This document shows positions 15,757 through 24,194 of a stretch of DNA of 34,906 bases, piece after piece. Position 1 is the stretch's first letter. Each line of letters starts with the position of its first letter. The notes beneath the pieces were generated by a model. That model did not search any database and was not told the origin of the DNA. It saw nothing but the letters and a program-made list of their open reading frames with translations. The position numbers and the translations under genes are program-made. The DNA comes from Flavobacterium sp. (GTDB taxonomy: Bacteria > Bacteroidota > Bacteroidia > Flavobacteriales > Flavobacteriaceae), in NCBI GenBank assembly GCA_012270005.1, contig JAAXJD010000007.1, positions 1-34,906 of the forward strand. The letters run 5' to 3'.

Positions 15757-15835
15757 ACTAATTCTCAAAAAACGGTGTTATTACCATTACAAAAATACAG
15801 GAAAATTGTATCTTGCACCCCTATAAAAAATTAAT

Positions 15836-16786
15836 ATGAATAGATTTTTAAAGGCGTTTGCCATCATAGGCTTTATAACGTTTTTGGCCTCGTGTAAAAA
15901 GGATGATAATAACTACACTCCGCCGCGCGACTACAATGTGCAATACGCCTCTGAGAAAGACAGCATAAAAAAATACCTTAAAACACATTACATGACGGTA
16001 GATGCCGACTTTAATGTGCAGCTGGATAGTATAGACCCAGACAATCCGCGCCCTTCTATATGGGACCAAACCGAATACCCTATAGATAGCGTTACGGTAA
16101 AACTAAAGGATTTGGCATATTACCATAATACTACCAATACACCGGAGTACAAGGTGTATTACATAAAATTCCGCCAGGGAGTGGGCGACAAGCCTACCCG
16201 CGGAGACGATGTGCTGGTGTCTTACCGCGGTACAAGGCTGGACCTAACCCAGTTTGACTACGACCCTTACCCGCAAAGCCCTCTTTCGCTTAGCAGTGTA
16301 ATAGAAGGTTGGCAGGCGATAATGCCGCTGTTTAACGCCGGTACGTATGTGGCAGAGCCAAACAGCCCTAACCCGGCGCGTTATGAAAACTACGGTGCAG
16401 GTATAATGTTTGTTCCTTCAGGATTAGGGTATTACAATACCGGTTCTGGTGCTGTAGGTGCTTACCAAAGCCTTGTGTTTTCTTTTAAACTATATGCTGT
16501 TAACTATGCCGATACAGATAAAGACGGTATACCGGATAGATATGAATATGATCAGGATCCTAATGAAGATATAGGTAAGGTTGACACCGATGGCGACTAT
16601 ATTCCTAACTATCTTGATACTGATGATGACGGAGACGGTGCCAGTACTAAACTTGAGCTAAAAATACCGGGTTCATCGCCTACAGCTTACTACACGTTTG
16701 ATAACGCCCCTGACTGCAGTGGCGACCAAACTACAGCTTCGCGCCGCAGGCTTTACCTTGATGCTACATGTAAAAAGAAGCCTTAA
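15836..16786 (+). CDS. FKBP-type peptidyl-prolyl isomerase lipoprotein with calcium-binding-like tail
   Basis: 316 aa. Lipoprotein signal with FLASC lipobox (Cys20) and a polar KKDDNN spacer, so anchored in the outer membrane or periplasm. An FKBP-like domain lies at about 115-225 (VSYRGTRLD, VIEGWQAIMP, GIMFVPSGLGYY, ending in a VFSFKLYAV strand); relatives are the gliding-motility GldI-like and FkpA-like foldases of flavobacteria. After it, residues about 228-270 carry DTDKDGIPD-, DTDGDYIPN- and DTDDDGDG-type repeats like thrombospondin type 3 calcium motifs, an unusual addition for an FKBP. A terminator follows at 16819. Confidence 0.85.
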   Translation: MNRFLKAFAIIGFITFLASCKKDDNNYTPPRDYNVQYASEKDSIKKYLKTHYMTVDADFNVQLDSIDPDNPRPSIWDQTEYPIDSVTVKLKDLAYYHNTTNTPEYKVYYIKFRQGVGDKPTRGDDVLVSYRGTRLDLTQFDYDPYPQSPLSLSSVIEGWQAIMPLFNAGTYVAEPNSPNPARYENYGAGIMFVPSGLGYYNTGSGAVGAYQSLVFSFKLYAVNYADTDKDGIPDRYEYDQDPNEDIGKVDTDGDYIPNYLDTDDDGDGASTKLELKIPGSSPTAYYTFDNAPDCSGDQTTASRRRLYLDATCKKKP

Positions 16787-16818
16787 TAACAGGTTTCTTT
16801 TTACAATAAATATATAGA

Positions 16819-16847
16819 ACTCCTGCCCATTGGGTAGGAGTTTTTTT
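16819..16847 (+). terminator. Rho-independent terminator of the FKBP gene
   Basis: ACTCCTGCCC / GGGTAGGAGT stem (10 pairs including one G-U), loop ATT, followed by seven T. Confidence 0.88.
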
Positions 16848-17226
16848 ATGGTGCGTAGCGAGTATAACCTCTGGGTTACTTTGGGTTTTTAAACTGCAAA
16901 TAGGGTAGGGAAGGAAGTGCTTAAATTACCCGGTTAAAAGAATGCAGAATTGCGTTTATAAACCATGGGGCAAACTGCTGAACAGAAACGTTCAGTACAA
17001 GGTATTGGTTATTGTTGTATGGCGGTGCGTGTAAGCAGCAAATTTAAAATACACCAAAAGCGGAACATATTTTAGTTAGGTTCTTAATGTAAAGTGATTA
17101 ATGTGAGGAGGTTGGGGTGTTTTTTGTTGTTTCCTATTCAGTATGTTTTTTAGAAAAAAAGCTCAAAAAACAGACAGATTGCGGAATATCTCGGTAAAAA
17201 AATAATGTATTTCTTACAAATAAAAA
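16848..17226. other. Long intergenic stretch, nothing recognised
   Basis: About 380 bases between two terminators with no ORF worth calling on either strand, no tRNA-like fold and no strong promoter element seen. It may be an eroded gene or simply spacer; I see nothing specific in it. Confidence 0.5.
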
Positions 17227-17258
17227 AATCTGCCCCTGGAGGATTGGCGGGGCAGATT
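17227..17258 (-). terminator. Rho-independent terminator of the GAPDH gene
   Basis: AATCTGCCCC (17227-17236) pairs with GGGGCAGATT (17249-17258), and the minus-strand transcript then runs into seven U. It lies 41 bases after the GAPDH stop. Confidence 0.9.
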
Positions 17259-17299
17259 ACACACAATTATGAAGAAAAAGGATTTGGTTGAAGACAATT

Positions 17300-18748
17300 T
17301 TAGTAGTAAGTATAGCGCCTTACTTTGGCTACATATTTAGCCAGGCGTATAACTTGCTGACTATAACCGTATTCGTTATCGTACCATACATATAGTATTA
17401 CATTGCGTCCGTCCGGGCTTACAATAGAGGCATTGCTGTCAAAAATTGCAGGGGCCGAAGTTCCTACTATATCGCTGGATACCAGTTCGTTGTTTACAGA
17501 GTATTGTATTTGTTCCACCAATTCGCCTTCCAGCGCATAGTGTTTTAGTATCTCGTTGATTTCGTTTACATTGGTAGCGCGTTCCACTTCCAGGTTAGCC
17601 ACCACTAACGATCCGTTTGGTACAGGTACCCGTATAGCATTGCTTGTTAATTTGCCTGATAATGAAGGTATTGCCTTAGCTACGGCACTTCCTGCTCCCG
17701 TTTCGGTGATAACCATGTTAAGGGCAGCGGCACGACCACGGCGGTACTTTTTGTGCATGTTATCTACCAGGTTCTGGTCATTTGTGTAGGCATGGATGGT
17801 TTCCAGGTGGCCTTTAGTAATGCCCAATGTATCTTCAATTGCCTTAAGTACTGGTGTTATGGCATTTGTAGTACAAGACGCCGCAGACCAAATGTCAATC
17901 TCTTCAGGGTCAAACTCTTTGTGGTTTACGCCGTATACAATATTAGGCACGCCTTTGCCCGGAGCTGTAAGGATAACCTTATCTACGCCGTTTGATTTCA
18001 GGTGGCGTTCCAGTGCTTCGGCGGTGGTAAAAGCGCCGGTGTTGTCTATCACCAGGGCATCGTTAATGCCGTAGACGGTATAGTCTATTTCTTCAGGTGC
18101 ATTAGCACTGATAATATGTACGGTAGTGCCATTTATAACCAGGGTGTTATTAGCTTCATCAGCAATTACGCTTCCACTAAAGTCCCCGTGAATAGAATCA
18201 TGTTTTAGCAACGATGCCCTTTTGGCAAGTAGCTTAGCATCAGCCTTATCGCGTACTACAACAGCACGCAGCCTTAGTTGCGCTCCTTTGCCTATTTTGT
18301 CCATCATGTCCCTTGCCAGCAGCCTGCCTATGCGGCCGAAGCCATACAGTACCACATCTTTAGGTTTAATGTTTCCGCTGTTGCGGGCGCCATTTAGTTT
18401 GTTTCCTACGAACACCGCTGCATCGTGGCAGGTATTGGTTTCCTCATGAAATTCGTAGGTCAGCTTTCCTAAATCCAGCCTGCTTGGTGGTAAATCAGCT
18501 GATTTTAAGGCTCTTGCAATCTCTACAGTGTCAAAGATATTGATAGGCTTTTTTACAAATTCGCCGGCATAATCGTGCAGGTTCATTATTTCACCTACGC
18601 TTTTGTCAATTAGCTGATTACGGAAAAGTACAAGTTCAATAGATTTTTCGTACCAAAGTTCGCTTACTATTGTAATTAGCTCTACGCCAGCCTTTCTCCT
18701 GTCTGCCTGGTAGGTAAGTTCCTTTTCGTACAGTACTGAGTTGTTCAT
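17300..18748 (-). CDS. Glyceraldehyde-3-phosphate dehydrogenase, long form with N-terminal extension
   Basis: 482 aa, against about 335 for classical GAPDH. The Rossmann NAD(P) motif YGFGRIGR starts near residue 135, so about 130 residues precede the usual beginning; they are mostly helical. The catalytic site is intact: SAASCTTN with Cys292 and His319 in ETIHAYTNDQ, plus the conserved SNAIRVPVPNGS. The reaction is oxidative phosphorylation of glyceraldehyde 3-phosphate in glycolysis, or the reverse. Long forms like this are known in Flavobacteria, usually beside a second short GAPDH elsewhere; whether this one prefers NADP cannot be read here. A perfect -7 box and palindromic operator candidates lie upstream. 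Confidence 0.9.
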   Translation of the reverse strand: MNNSVLYEKELTYQADRRKAGVELITIVSELWYEKSIELVLFRNQLIDKSVGEIMNLHDYAGEFVKKPINIFDTVEIARALKSADLPPSRLDLGKLTYEFHEETNTCHDAAVFVGNKLNGARNSGNIKPKDVVLYGFGRIGRLLARDMMDKIGKGAQLRLRAVVVRDKADAKLLAKRASLLKHDSIHGDFSGSVIADEANNTLVINGTTVHIISANAPEEIDYTVYGINDALVIDNTGAFTTAEALERHLKSNGVDKVILTAPGKGVPNIVYGVNHKEFDPEEIDIWSAASCTTNAITPVLKAIEDTLGITKGHLETIHAYTNDQNLVDNMHKKYRRGRAAALNMVITETGAGSAVAKAIPSLSGKLTSNAIRVPVPNGSLVVANLEVERATNVNEINEILKHYALEGELVEQIQYSVNNELVSSDIVGTSAPAIFDSNASIVSPDGRNVILYVWYDNEYGYSQQVIRLAKYVAKVRRYTYY

Positions 18749-18782
18749 GAGGGTTTGTAGTTTAGTTTGGGTTAACTGTTGG

Positions 18783-18790
18783 CAAATGTA
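18783..18790 (-). promoter_or_regulatory. -7 element of the GAPDH gene
   Basis: TACATTTG on the minus strand fits TAnnTTTG exactly, 34 bases before the GAPDH start. The region just upstream contains the ACGAAAA palindromes. Confidence 0.55.
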
Positions 18791-18796
18791 TAAAAT

Positions 18797-18851
18797 TTCA
18801 AACGTTTTCGTAAAATATTTTTTAATATTTTTTTCACGAAAATGTTTTCGT
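18797..18851. promoter_or_regulatory. Two ACGAAAAnGTTT palindromic sites upstream of GAPDH (candidate operators)
   Basis: A perfect 16-base palindrome ACGAAAATGTTTTCGT occupies 18836-18851, and a second, half-conserved site with AAACGTTTTCGT lies at 18800-18811; both contain ACGAAAAnGTTT. Two related dyads next to the GAPDH -7 box look like sites of a dimeric repressor such as a LacI-type regulator, possibly linking GAPDH to carbon status. No such regulator is in the window. Confidence 0.4.
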
Positions 18852-19000
18852 ATTGATGATAATGTATTTTTGATGTTGCGGTAAAATGCGTAAAAATTGT
18901 TAAATATTTAACTAAATCACTTCAGAGTTAGGGTAAAAGTAATTTTAGCTGTTTATTTTTTATATTTTTACATTCATCAGGACCAATACCAAAATGTTTT

Positions 19001-21277
19001 ATGACAAAGAAATTTACATTACTCAGGGCTGTTTTAGTCCTTTCCTTTATGCTTTTCGGGTTAAAAAGTGGTGCTCAGATTAACTATTCTCAAAATTTTG
19101 ACGGTGCAACCATAGACTGGTATAACCCCGGGTATTTTGATACAGACAACACATTCAGTTGTAATGGGGTATCTATATATACCAATCTGTACTATCTGGA
19201 CGATTTTGAAAAGGATGCCTATTCTATGCCTATAGGTATTTCTAACGGGCAGGAAGCTACACTTACATATAATTTTAAGCTTTTGGATTTTGAAACACTA
19301 GAGGCGTTTACGGGAGCAAACTGGGGCACCATTACTGTTCAGTACGGTACGTCATTAGATGGGCCGTGGACAGCTATTGATGTAATTTCTGATGCTAACC
19401 ACACGCCATCAGATATTTGCGGTTTAAGAACGGTATCGTTCACCCCGCCATCGGGTACAAACATCCACCTACGTATTGTAGCTGAGGTAAACGGAAATAC
19501 AGAAACCGACGCCCTTGCTTTTTTTGATGATGTTACAGTAATACAAGACGCGTCTCCGGGTTGTACCGGCGTACCGGCTGGTGTGGCTATAACATCTTCA
19601 ACTACAGCAGCGTGTGCTACCCAGCAAATCAACCTCGCGCTTAACCCTCAGGCGGTTTCGGGCCTTACGTATCAGTGGTTTTCATCTTCAAACGGAACTG
19701 ATTTTAGCCCTATAGCTAACGCTACTTCGGCTACGTATACGGCTACACAAACGCAAACTACATGGTACAGGCTTAATGTTACCTGCGCCGCAGGACAGCA
19801 AACCGTTACTACCAATGCCGTGCAGGTTACCTCTACAGGCTTCCCTTGTTACTGCGACGCAGTTTTTGACGGAGGTACAGAGCCTATTACACTGGTTAAC
19901 TTCGCGGGTATAGACAACGCCAGCTCTGCAGCTACTTCGTCTCCAGGAATGGAAAGCTTCGTTTCTCTTGCACCTGCGCAGGTTGTTGCAGGACAGTCTT
20001 ACACGATAACACTTAAAGGAAATACAAACGGTAATTATACCAACTATTTTACGGTTTATATCGACTTTAATAGAGATGGTGATTTTGTAGACCAAGGCGA
20101 AATGTTTAGCGTAGCCGGTACTATCCGTAACTCTACAGGTGAAGACAGTCAGCAGGTTACTGCCGATATACAAATCCCTGCTACGGTACAAACAGGTATT
20201 ACAGTTATGCGCGTATTTAAGTTGTACAATATTGCAGCGGTAGATCCTTGCGACGCGTCTGAAGGCTTGGGCTTCGGTCAAATTGAAGATTATGCTATTA
20301 ACATAGCTGCCCCATGCAGTGTACCGGCACCTCAGGCTCCGGGGTTACAGTCATTTTGTGGTGTAGCTACGGTAAGTATGCTTACGGCAAGTTCTAACAG
20401 CGGTAGTGTAGTGTGGTATAGTGCTTCCGAAGGTGGCGAGCCATTAGCCGGTTCTGCAAACCTGGTAAGCGGTATATATTATGCTGCTGTAATAACTAAT
20501 GTATGCGAAAGCCCACGTACACAGGTAGATGTAACGGTAGATGTTGTACCTGCTCCCGAAGCTACGGCAGACCAGGTGTTTTGTAATGGTGCTACCATTG
20601 CTGATTTTGTAATAAATGGTAATGGTACCATAGCGTGGTATACTACAGCGCAGGGTGGTGAGCCTCTTAGCGCCACTACACCATTGGTTAATGATGTGGT
20701 ATATTATGTAGGGCAGTCATTTGGCGAGTGTCAAAGCCCGCGTATTGCAGTAAGTGCATTAGTCACTACGGTACCTGCTCCTGCAGGTGCAGCTACTCAG
20801 GATTTTGTGATAGGTGCGGAAGGACTTCCTATAGGTCAGGTAGTGGTACAGGGTACTGCTAACGGCATGATTATGTGGTACGCTACCCTGCAGGATGCTC
20901 TTGCACAAACAAACCCACTGCTTGAAACCTATGCTATTATGGATAGCGGAACATACTATGCGGTACAAACGGCTAACGGATGTGCCAGCGAGCCATTTGC
21001 AGTACGTGTAAACATTACTCTAGGTACAGATAACGTAGCGAAAGCTAACTTTAAGTGCTATCCTAACCCTGCTACCGATGTGCTTAATGTGTCATCGTCT
21101 AAGCCGGTGGTTGCGGTAGCAGTGTTTAATATGCTGGGCCAAAAAGTAGCCGATTTCTCTAACGGAAATGCAGCCGTATCTCAGTGCAACATCGCTTCGC
21201 TTACTGCCGGTACTTACCTGGTAAAAGCGACAGATGTAAGCGGTGCATCGGCTTCGTTTAAAGTAATCAAGAAATAA
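19001..21277 (+). CDS. Secreted multidomain protein with GEVED domain and T9SS sorting signal
   Basis: 758 aa. Signal peptide (residues 1-26, ending GAQ), a jelly-roll-like N-terminal region, an Ig/PKD-like domain with YQWFSSSNG at about 215-285, then a GEVED-type domain (about 287-430) containing VYIDFNRDGDFVDQGE and a closing GFGQIEDYAI. Next come three tandem Ig-like repeats of about 85 residues (each with a WYS/WYT/WYA strand), and a C-terminal type A sorting domain (about 688-758: CYPNPATDVLNV, NMLGQKV, GTYLVK, KVIKK). The tail directs export through the type IX secretion system to the cell surface or medium. Binding or adhesive function is inferred; no catalytic motif is seen. A TATATTTT near 18961 may be its promoter. 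Confidence 0.88.
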   Translation: MTKKFTLLRAVLVLSFMLFGLKSGAQINYSQNFDGATIDWYNPGYFDTDNTFSCNGVSIYTNLYYLDDFEKDAYSMPIGISNGQEATLTYNFKLLDFETLEAFTGANWGTITVQYGTSLDGPWTAIDVISDANHTPSDICGLRTVSFTPPSGTNIHLRIVAEVNGNTETDALAFFDDVTVIQDASPGCTGVPAGVAITSSTTAACATQQINLALNPQAVSGLTYQWFSSSNGTDFSPIANATSATYTATQTQTTWYRLNVTCAAGQQTVTTNAVQVTSTGFPCYCDAVFDGGTEPITLVNFAGIDNASSAATSSPGMESFVSLAPAQVVAGQSYTITLKGNTNGNYTNYFTVYIDFNRDGDFVDQGEMFSVAGTIRNSTGEDSQQVTADIQIPATVQTGITVMRVFKLYNIAAVDPCDASEGLGFGQIEDYAINIAAPCSVPAPQAPGLQSFCGVATVSMLTASSNSGSVVWYSASEGGEPLAGSANLVSGIYYAAVITNVCESPRTQVDVTVDVVPAPEATADQVFCNGATIADFVINGNGTIAWYTTAQGGEPLSATTPLVNDVVYYVGQSFGECQSPRIAVSALVTTVPAPAGAATQDFVIGAEGLPIGQVVVQGTANGMIMWYATLQDALAQTNPLLETYAIMDSGTYYAVQTANGCASEPFAVRVNITLGTDNVAKANFKCYPNPATDVLNVSSSKPVVAVAVFNMLGQKVADFSNGNAAVSQCNIASLTAGTYLVKATDVSGASASFKVIKK

Positions 21278-21306
21278 CAGTTTCAATTAGGTTCTGAATG
21301 TATATT

Positions 21307-21338
21307 AAAGGGCCGCCTCTGTAGTGAGGCGGCCCTTT
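21307..21338. terminator. Bidirectional terminator between T9SS cargo and HtrA genes
   Basis: Perfect 13-base arms (21307-21319 with 21326-21338), GC-rich, six-base loop, AAA/TTT at the base. It sits between convergent genes and can serve both. Confidence 0.9.
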
Positions 21339-21363
21339 CTCTTTATAATAAGTAAGATGAATA

Positions 21364-22758
21364 TTAAAGTATAAAGCGCATTACCTGGCGGTCTTTGGTA
21401 AGCATTTCTACCTGCATGCGCTGGCCTTGTGCCTTGCGCGAAAGGATTTCGGTAACCGTATTAATATCAGTTGCCTTAGTGTTGTTTATAGATAGGATAA
21501 TACCATCCTTCATGTAATCATAATACGGCATAAATTCTTCAGATGTAATCTCTTTAATACGTACCCCGTAGTTTATCTTAAGGCTTTTCTTTTCATTTGC
21601 CGAAAGGTCTTCCAGTTCCAGCCCTTCATATTTAAAGGAGTTGATTTCATTTTTTGTAAGCTTAACCGGCAGGGTTATAAGCTTGCCTGCACGGTTTACC
21701 GTTACCTGAACCACATCGTTAGGGCGTTTGGTAACAATAGCCCCGTTAAGGTCGGCAAAGTTGCTTATTGGCTTATCGTCTATTTTCTTTACAATATCGC
21801 CTTTGCGTATACCGGCACGGTCAGCACCGCTTTTATCTACCACACTGTTTACGTAGAAGCCCTGCGTATCTGCGACGCCAACTTCTTTGGCTACATTACT
21901 GTTTAGCTCGCCGCCCTGTATGCCCAGCATACCGCGCTGCACGTTACCATATTCCATGAGGTCTTCCACAATTTTGCGGGTAATGTTGCTTGGTACCGCA
22001 AATGAGTAACCCACGTAAGACCCTGTGGTAGACGATATCATGGTGTTAATGCCTATAAGTTCGCCACGGGTGTTAACCAGTGCGCCGCCGCTGTTGCCCG
22101 GGTTTACGGCAGCATCGGTTTGTATAAACGACTGTATGCCGTCTTTACTTAGGTTACGCGCCTTGGCCGATACTATACCGGCAGTAACCGTGCTGGTAAG
22201 GTTGTAGGGGTTACCCACGGCAAGCACCCATTCGCCTACTTTAAGGTCGTCGCTGTTGCCAAAAACCGCATACGGCAGTTTTTCATCGGTATCTACTTTA
22301 AGTAAGGCTATATCCATTTTACTGTCGGTGCCCACCAGCTTAGCCTTATAGGTTTTGTTGTTGTTAAGTGTAACCTCCAGTTCGTTGGCGTCTTGTATTA
22401 CGTGGTTGTTTGTAACTATATAGCCGTCTGCGGTAATAATAACCCCGCTTCCGGTGCCCACCTGGGCCTGTTGCTGCCCGTTACCACGATAACCAAAAAA
22501 GTAATCCATCATACTAATGGGAGCCTGGCGGTAAATGGTGTTTTTTACGTGTACTACGGTATGTACGGCTTTATCTGCCGCGGTGGTAAAATCTACACTT
22601 TCGGGAGCTGCGCCGTTATACGATACGGCACGTGCCTCGGGGCCGGCTACTGCCAGTGCCGAAGCGGTATTATGGTCCTCAAATACCAGTTTATACGCTC
22701 CAAGGGTAGTGGCACCGCTTAGTAGCGAAACCAAAAACAAACTTGAATAATTTTTCAT
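21364..22758 (-). CDS. HtrA/DegP-type periplasmic serine protease
   Basis: 464 aa from the ATG at 22758 (a TTG six bases earlier is less likely). N-terminal hydrophobic segment (about 5-24), then a trypsin-like domain with the full triad: His119 in TNNHV, Asp149 in KMDIALL, Ser223 in NPGNSGGAL. One PDZ domain (about 290-370, LGIQGGELN and RAGIRKGDIV) and a second, weaker PDZ-like C-terminal region (about 380-464) follow. Degrades or refolds damaged envelope proteins in the periplasm. It is divergent from dapF across 116 bases; no clean TAnnTTTG element is seen on its side. Confidence 0.92.
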   Translation of the reverse strand: MKNYSSLFLVSLLSGATTLGAYKLVFEDHNTASALAVAGPEARAVSYNGAAPESVDFTTAADKAVHTVVHVKNTIYRQAPISMMDYFFGYRGNGQQQAQVGTGSGVIITADGYIVTNNHVIQDANELEVTLNNNKTYKAKLVGTDSKMDIALLKVDTDEKLPYAVFGNSDDLKVGEWVLAVGNPYNLTSTVTAGIVSAKARNLSKDGIQSFIQTDAAVNPGNSGGALVNTRGELIGINTMISSTTGSYVGYSFAVPSNITRKIVEDLMEYGNVQRGMLGIQGGELNSNVAKEVGVADTQGFYVNSVVDKSGADRAGIRKGDIVKKIDDKPISNFADLNGAIVTKRPNDVVQVTVNRAGKLITLPVKLTKNEINSFKYEGLELEDLSANEKKSLKINYGVRIKEITSEEFMPYYDYMKDGIILSINNTKATDINTVTEILSRKAQGQRMQVEMLTKDRQVMRFIL

Positions 22759-22847
22759 AAACAATAAGTATTTAATAATTTTTATAAATCGTTAAACTAT
22801 GCGTTAAAGTACGGTACTGCCTTTACCACTTGTGTTACTAATATTTG

Positions 22848-22855
22848 TACTTTTG
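22848..22855 (+). promoter_or_regulatory. -7 element of the dapF unit
   Basis: TACTTTTG matches TAnnTTTG exactly and lies 19 bases before the dapF ATG at 22875. It also shows that the longer reading frame starting at 22845 would begin upstream of the transcription start. Confidence 0.55.
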
Positions 22856-22874
22856 CCCTGAAACATCAGTACTA

Positions 22875-23657
22875 ATGGAATACACTTTTTATAAATACCA
22901 GGGCACCGGCAACGACTTTGTGATGATAGACAACCGCGATGAAACGTTTCCCAAAAATGATACCAAACTCGTAGCAAAACTCTGCGACCGAAGGTTTGGC
23001 ATAGGTGCCGACGGGCTTATTTTATTAGAGAACGCAGGCAGTACTGATTTTCGTATGGTGTATTATAATTCTGATGGAAATACCAGTACCATGTGCGGTA
23101 ACGGCGGGCGCTGTATTGTGGCTTTTGCCAACTTTTTAGGGATTATAGACAACGAAACAGAATTTGAAGCCGTAGACGGCCTCCACCACGCCACTATAGC
23201 CGATGATGGCACTGTATCTTTACATATGAAAGATGTTCATACCGTTTCGGTATACGAAAATTATGTGTTCCTGGATACGGGGTCGCCACATCATGTAGAG
23301 CTTGTAGAAGACCTTGAAAAGCTCGACGTAAAACAGATTGGTGCAAGCATACGCTACAGCGGCCTGTATGGCGACTCGGGTGCCAATGTAAACTTTGTAA
23401 CCCCGCTCGGGGCTGACAAATTTTCAGTCCGTACCTACGAGCGTGGGGTAGAAGACGAAACCTACTCGTGTGGCACAGGCGTAACAGCTGTAGCCATTGC
23501 CATGAAAATACTGGGTAAAACCGAGGCTAACGAGGTGTCGCTTTCTACCCCGGGTGGTTTACTTAAGGTGTCATTTGTGCAGCAGGGAAAAGAGTTTAAG
23601 GAGGTATACCTTACAGGCCCGGCTACGTTTGTATTTCAGGGTACTGTATCATGGTAA
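22875..23657 (+). CDS. dapF: Diaminopimelate epimerase
   Basis: 260 aa from ATG 22875, opening FYKYQGTGNDFVMIDNR, the family's canonical beginning. Converts LL- to meso-diaminopimelate for lysine and peptidoglycan synthesis, without cofactor. Both catalytic cysteines are present: Cys74 in STMCGNGGRC and Cys199 in TYSCGTGVTAV, with YERGVEDET before the second. An earlier ATG (22845) is excluded by the promoter position. The GNAT gene overlaps its end by seven bases, and mltG follows, so it leads an envelope-related operon. Confidence 0.95.
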   Translation: MEYTFYKYQGTGNDFVMIDNRDETFPKNDTKLVAKLCDRRFGIGADGLILLENAGSTDFRMVYYNSDGNTSTMCGNGGRCIVAFANFLGIIDNETEFEAVDGLHHATIADDGTVSLHMKDVHTVSVYENYVFLDTGSPHHVELVEDLEKLDVKQIGASIRYSGLYGDSGANVNFVTPLGADKFSVRTYERGVEDETYSCGTGVTAVAIAMKILGKTEANEVSLSTPGGLLKVSFVQQGKEFKEVYLTGPATFVFQGTVSW

Positions 23658-24181
23658 CGCTTACCGGAAATAACATTTACCTCCGCGCCCTGGAGCCTGA
23701 AGACCTGGAGTTTGTATACCGTATAGAAAACAATGAAGTCCTGTGGGAAGTTAGCTACACACAAACCCCGTACAGTCGTTTCCTTATACGGCAGTACCTG
23801 GAAAATGCCCATCAGGACATTTATGAGGCAAAACAGCTTCGCCTTGCCATATGCCGCAGGGGTAGCTTTACTGCGCTGGGGCTCATAGACTTATTTGAAT
23901 ATGATCCTGCTAATGCCCGCGCGGGCGTAGGCATTATTATAGCCAATGAAAATGACCGCGGTAACGGCCTGGGTGCCGAAGCACTGGGGCTGGTTATTAA
24001 GTACGCCTTTAATACCCTGCACCTGCACCAGTTGTATGCAAATATTGATACCGGCAATATTGCAAGTACCGCCCTTTTTACTAATTTTGGCTTTACCTTA
24101 TCGGGTATAAAACAACAATGGAATAGACGTGGAAACCTGTGGAAAGACGAAGCGCTGTACCAGTTAATAAACAATCAATAA
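23651..24181 (+). CDS. GNAT acetyltransferase, SpeG/RimJ-like
   Basis: 176 aa GNAT fold: N-terminal LRALEPEDLEFVYRIENN, a GVGIIIANENDRGNGLGAEAL acetyl-CoA loop region (about 95-117) and the C-terminal NIASTALFTNFGFTLSG block. The N-terminal half resembles spermidine acetyltransferase SpeG-like enzymes, but substrate is not predictable. It overlaps dapF by seven bases and precedes mltG by 13, so it is cotranscribed with both. Confidence 0.87.
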   Translation: MVTLTGNNIYLRALEPEDLEFVYRIENNEVLWEVSYTQTPYSRFLIRQYLENAHQDIYEAKQLRLAICRRGSFTALGLIDLFEYDPANARAGVGIIIANENDRGNGLGAEALGLVIKYAFNTLHLHQLYANIDTGNIASTALFTNFGFTLSGIKQQWNRRGNLWKDEALYQLINNQ

Positions 24182-24194
24182 CAACAGTAAACCT

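Noticed and set aside
22756-22874. Shared operator or second promoter on the htrA side
   Set aside because: Only partial TAnnTTT-like strings are visible, none close to consensus with correct spacing.
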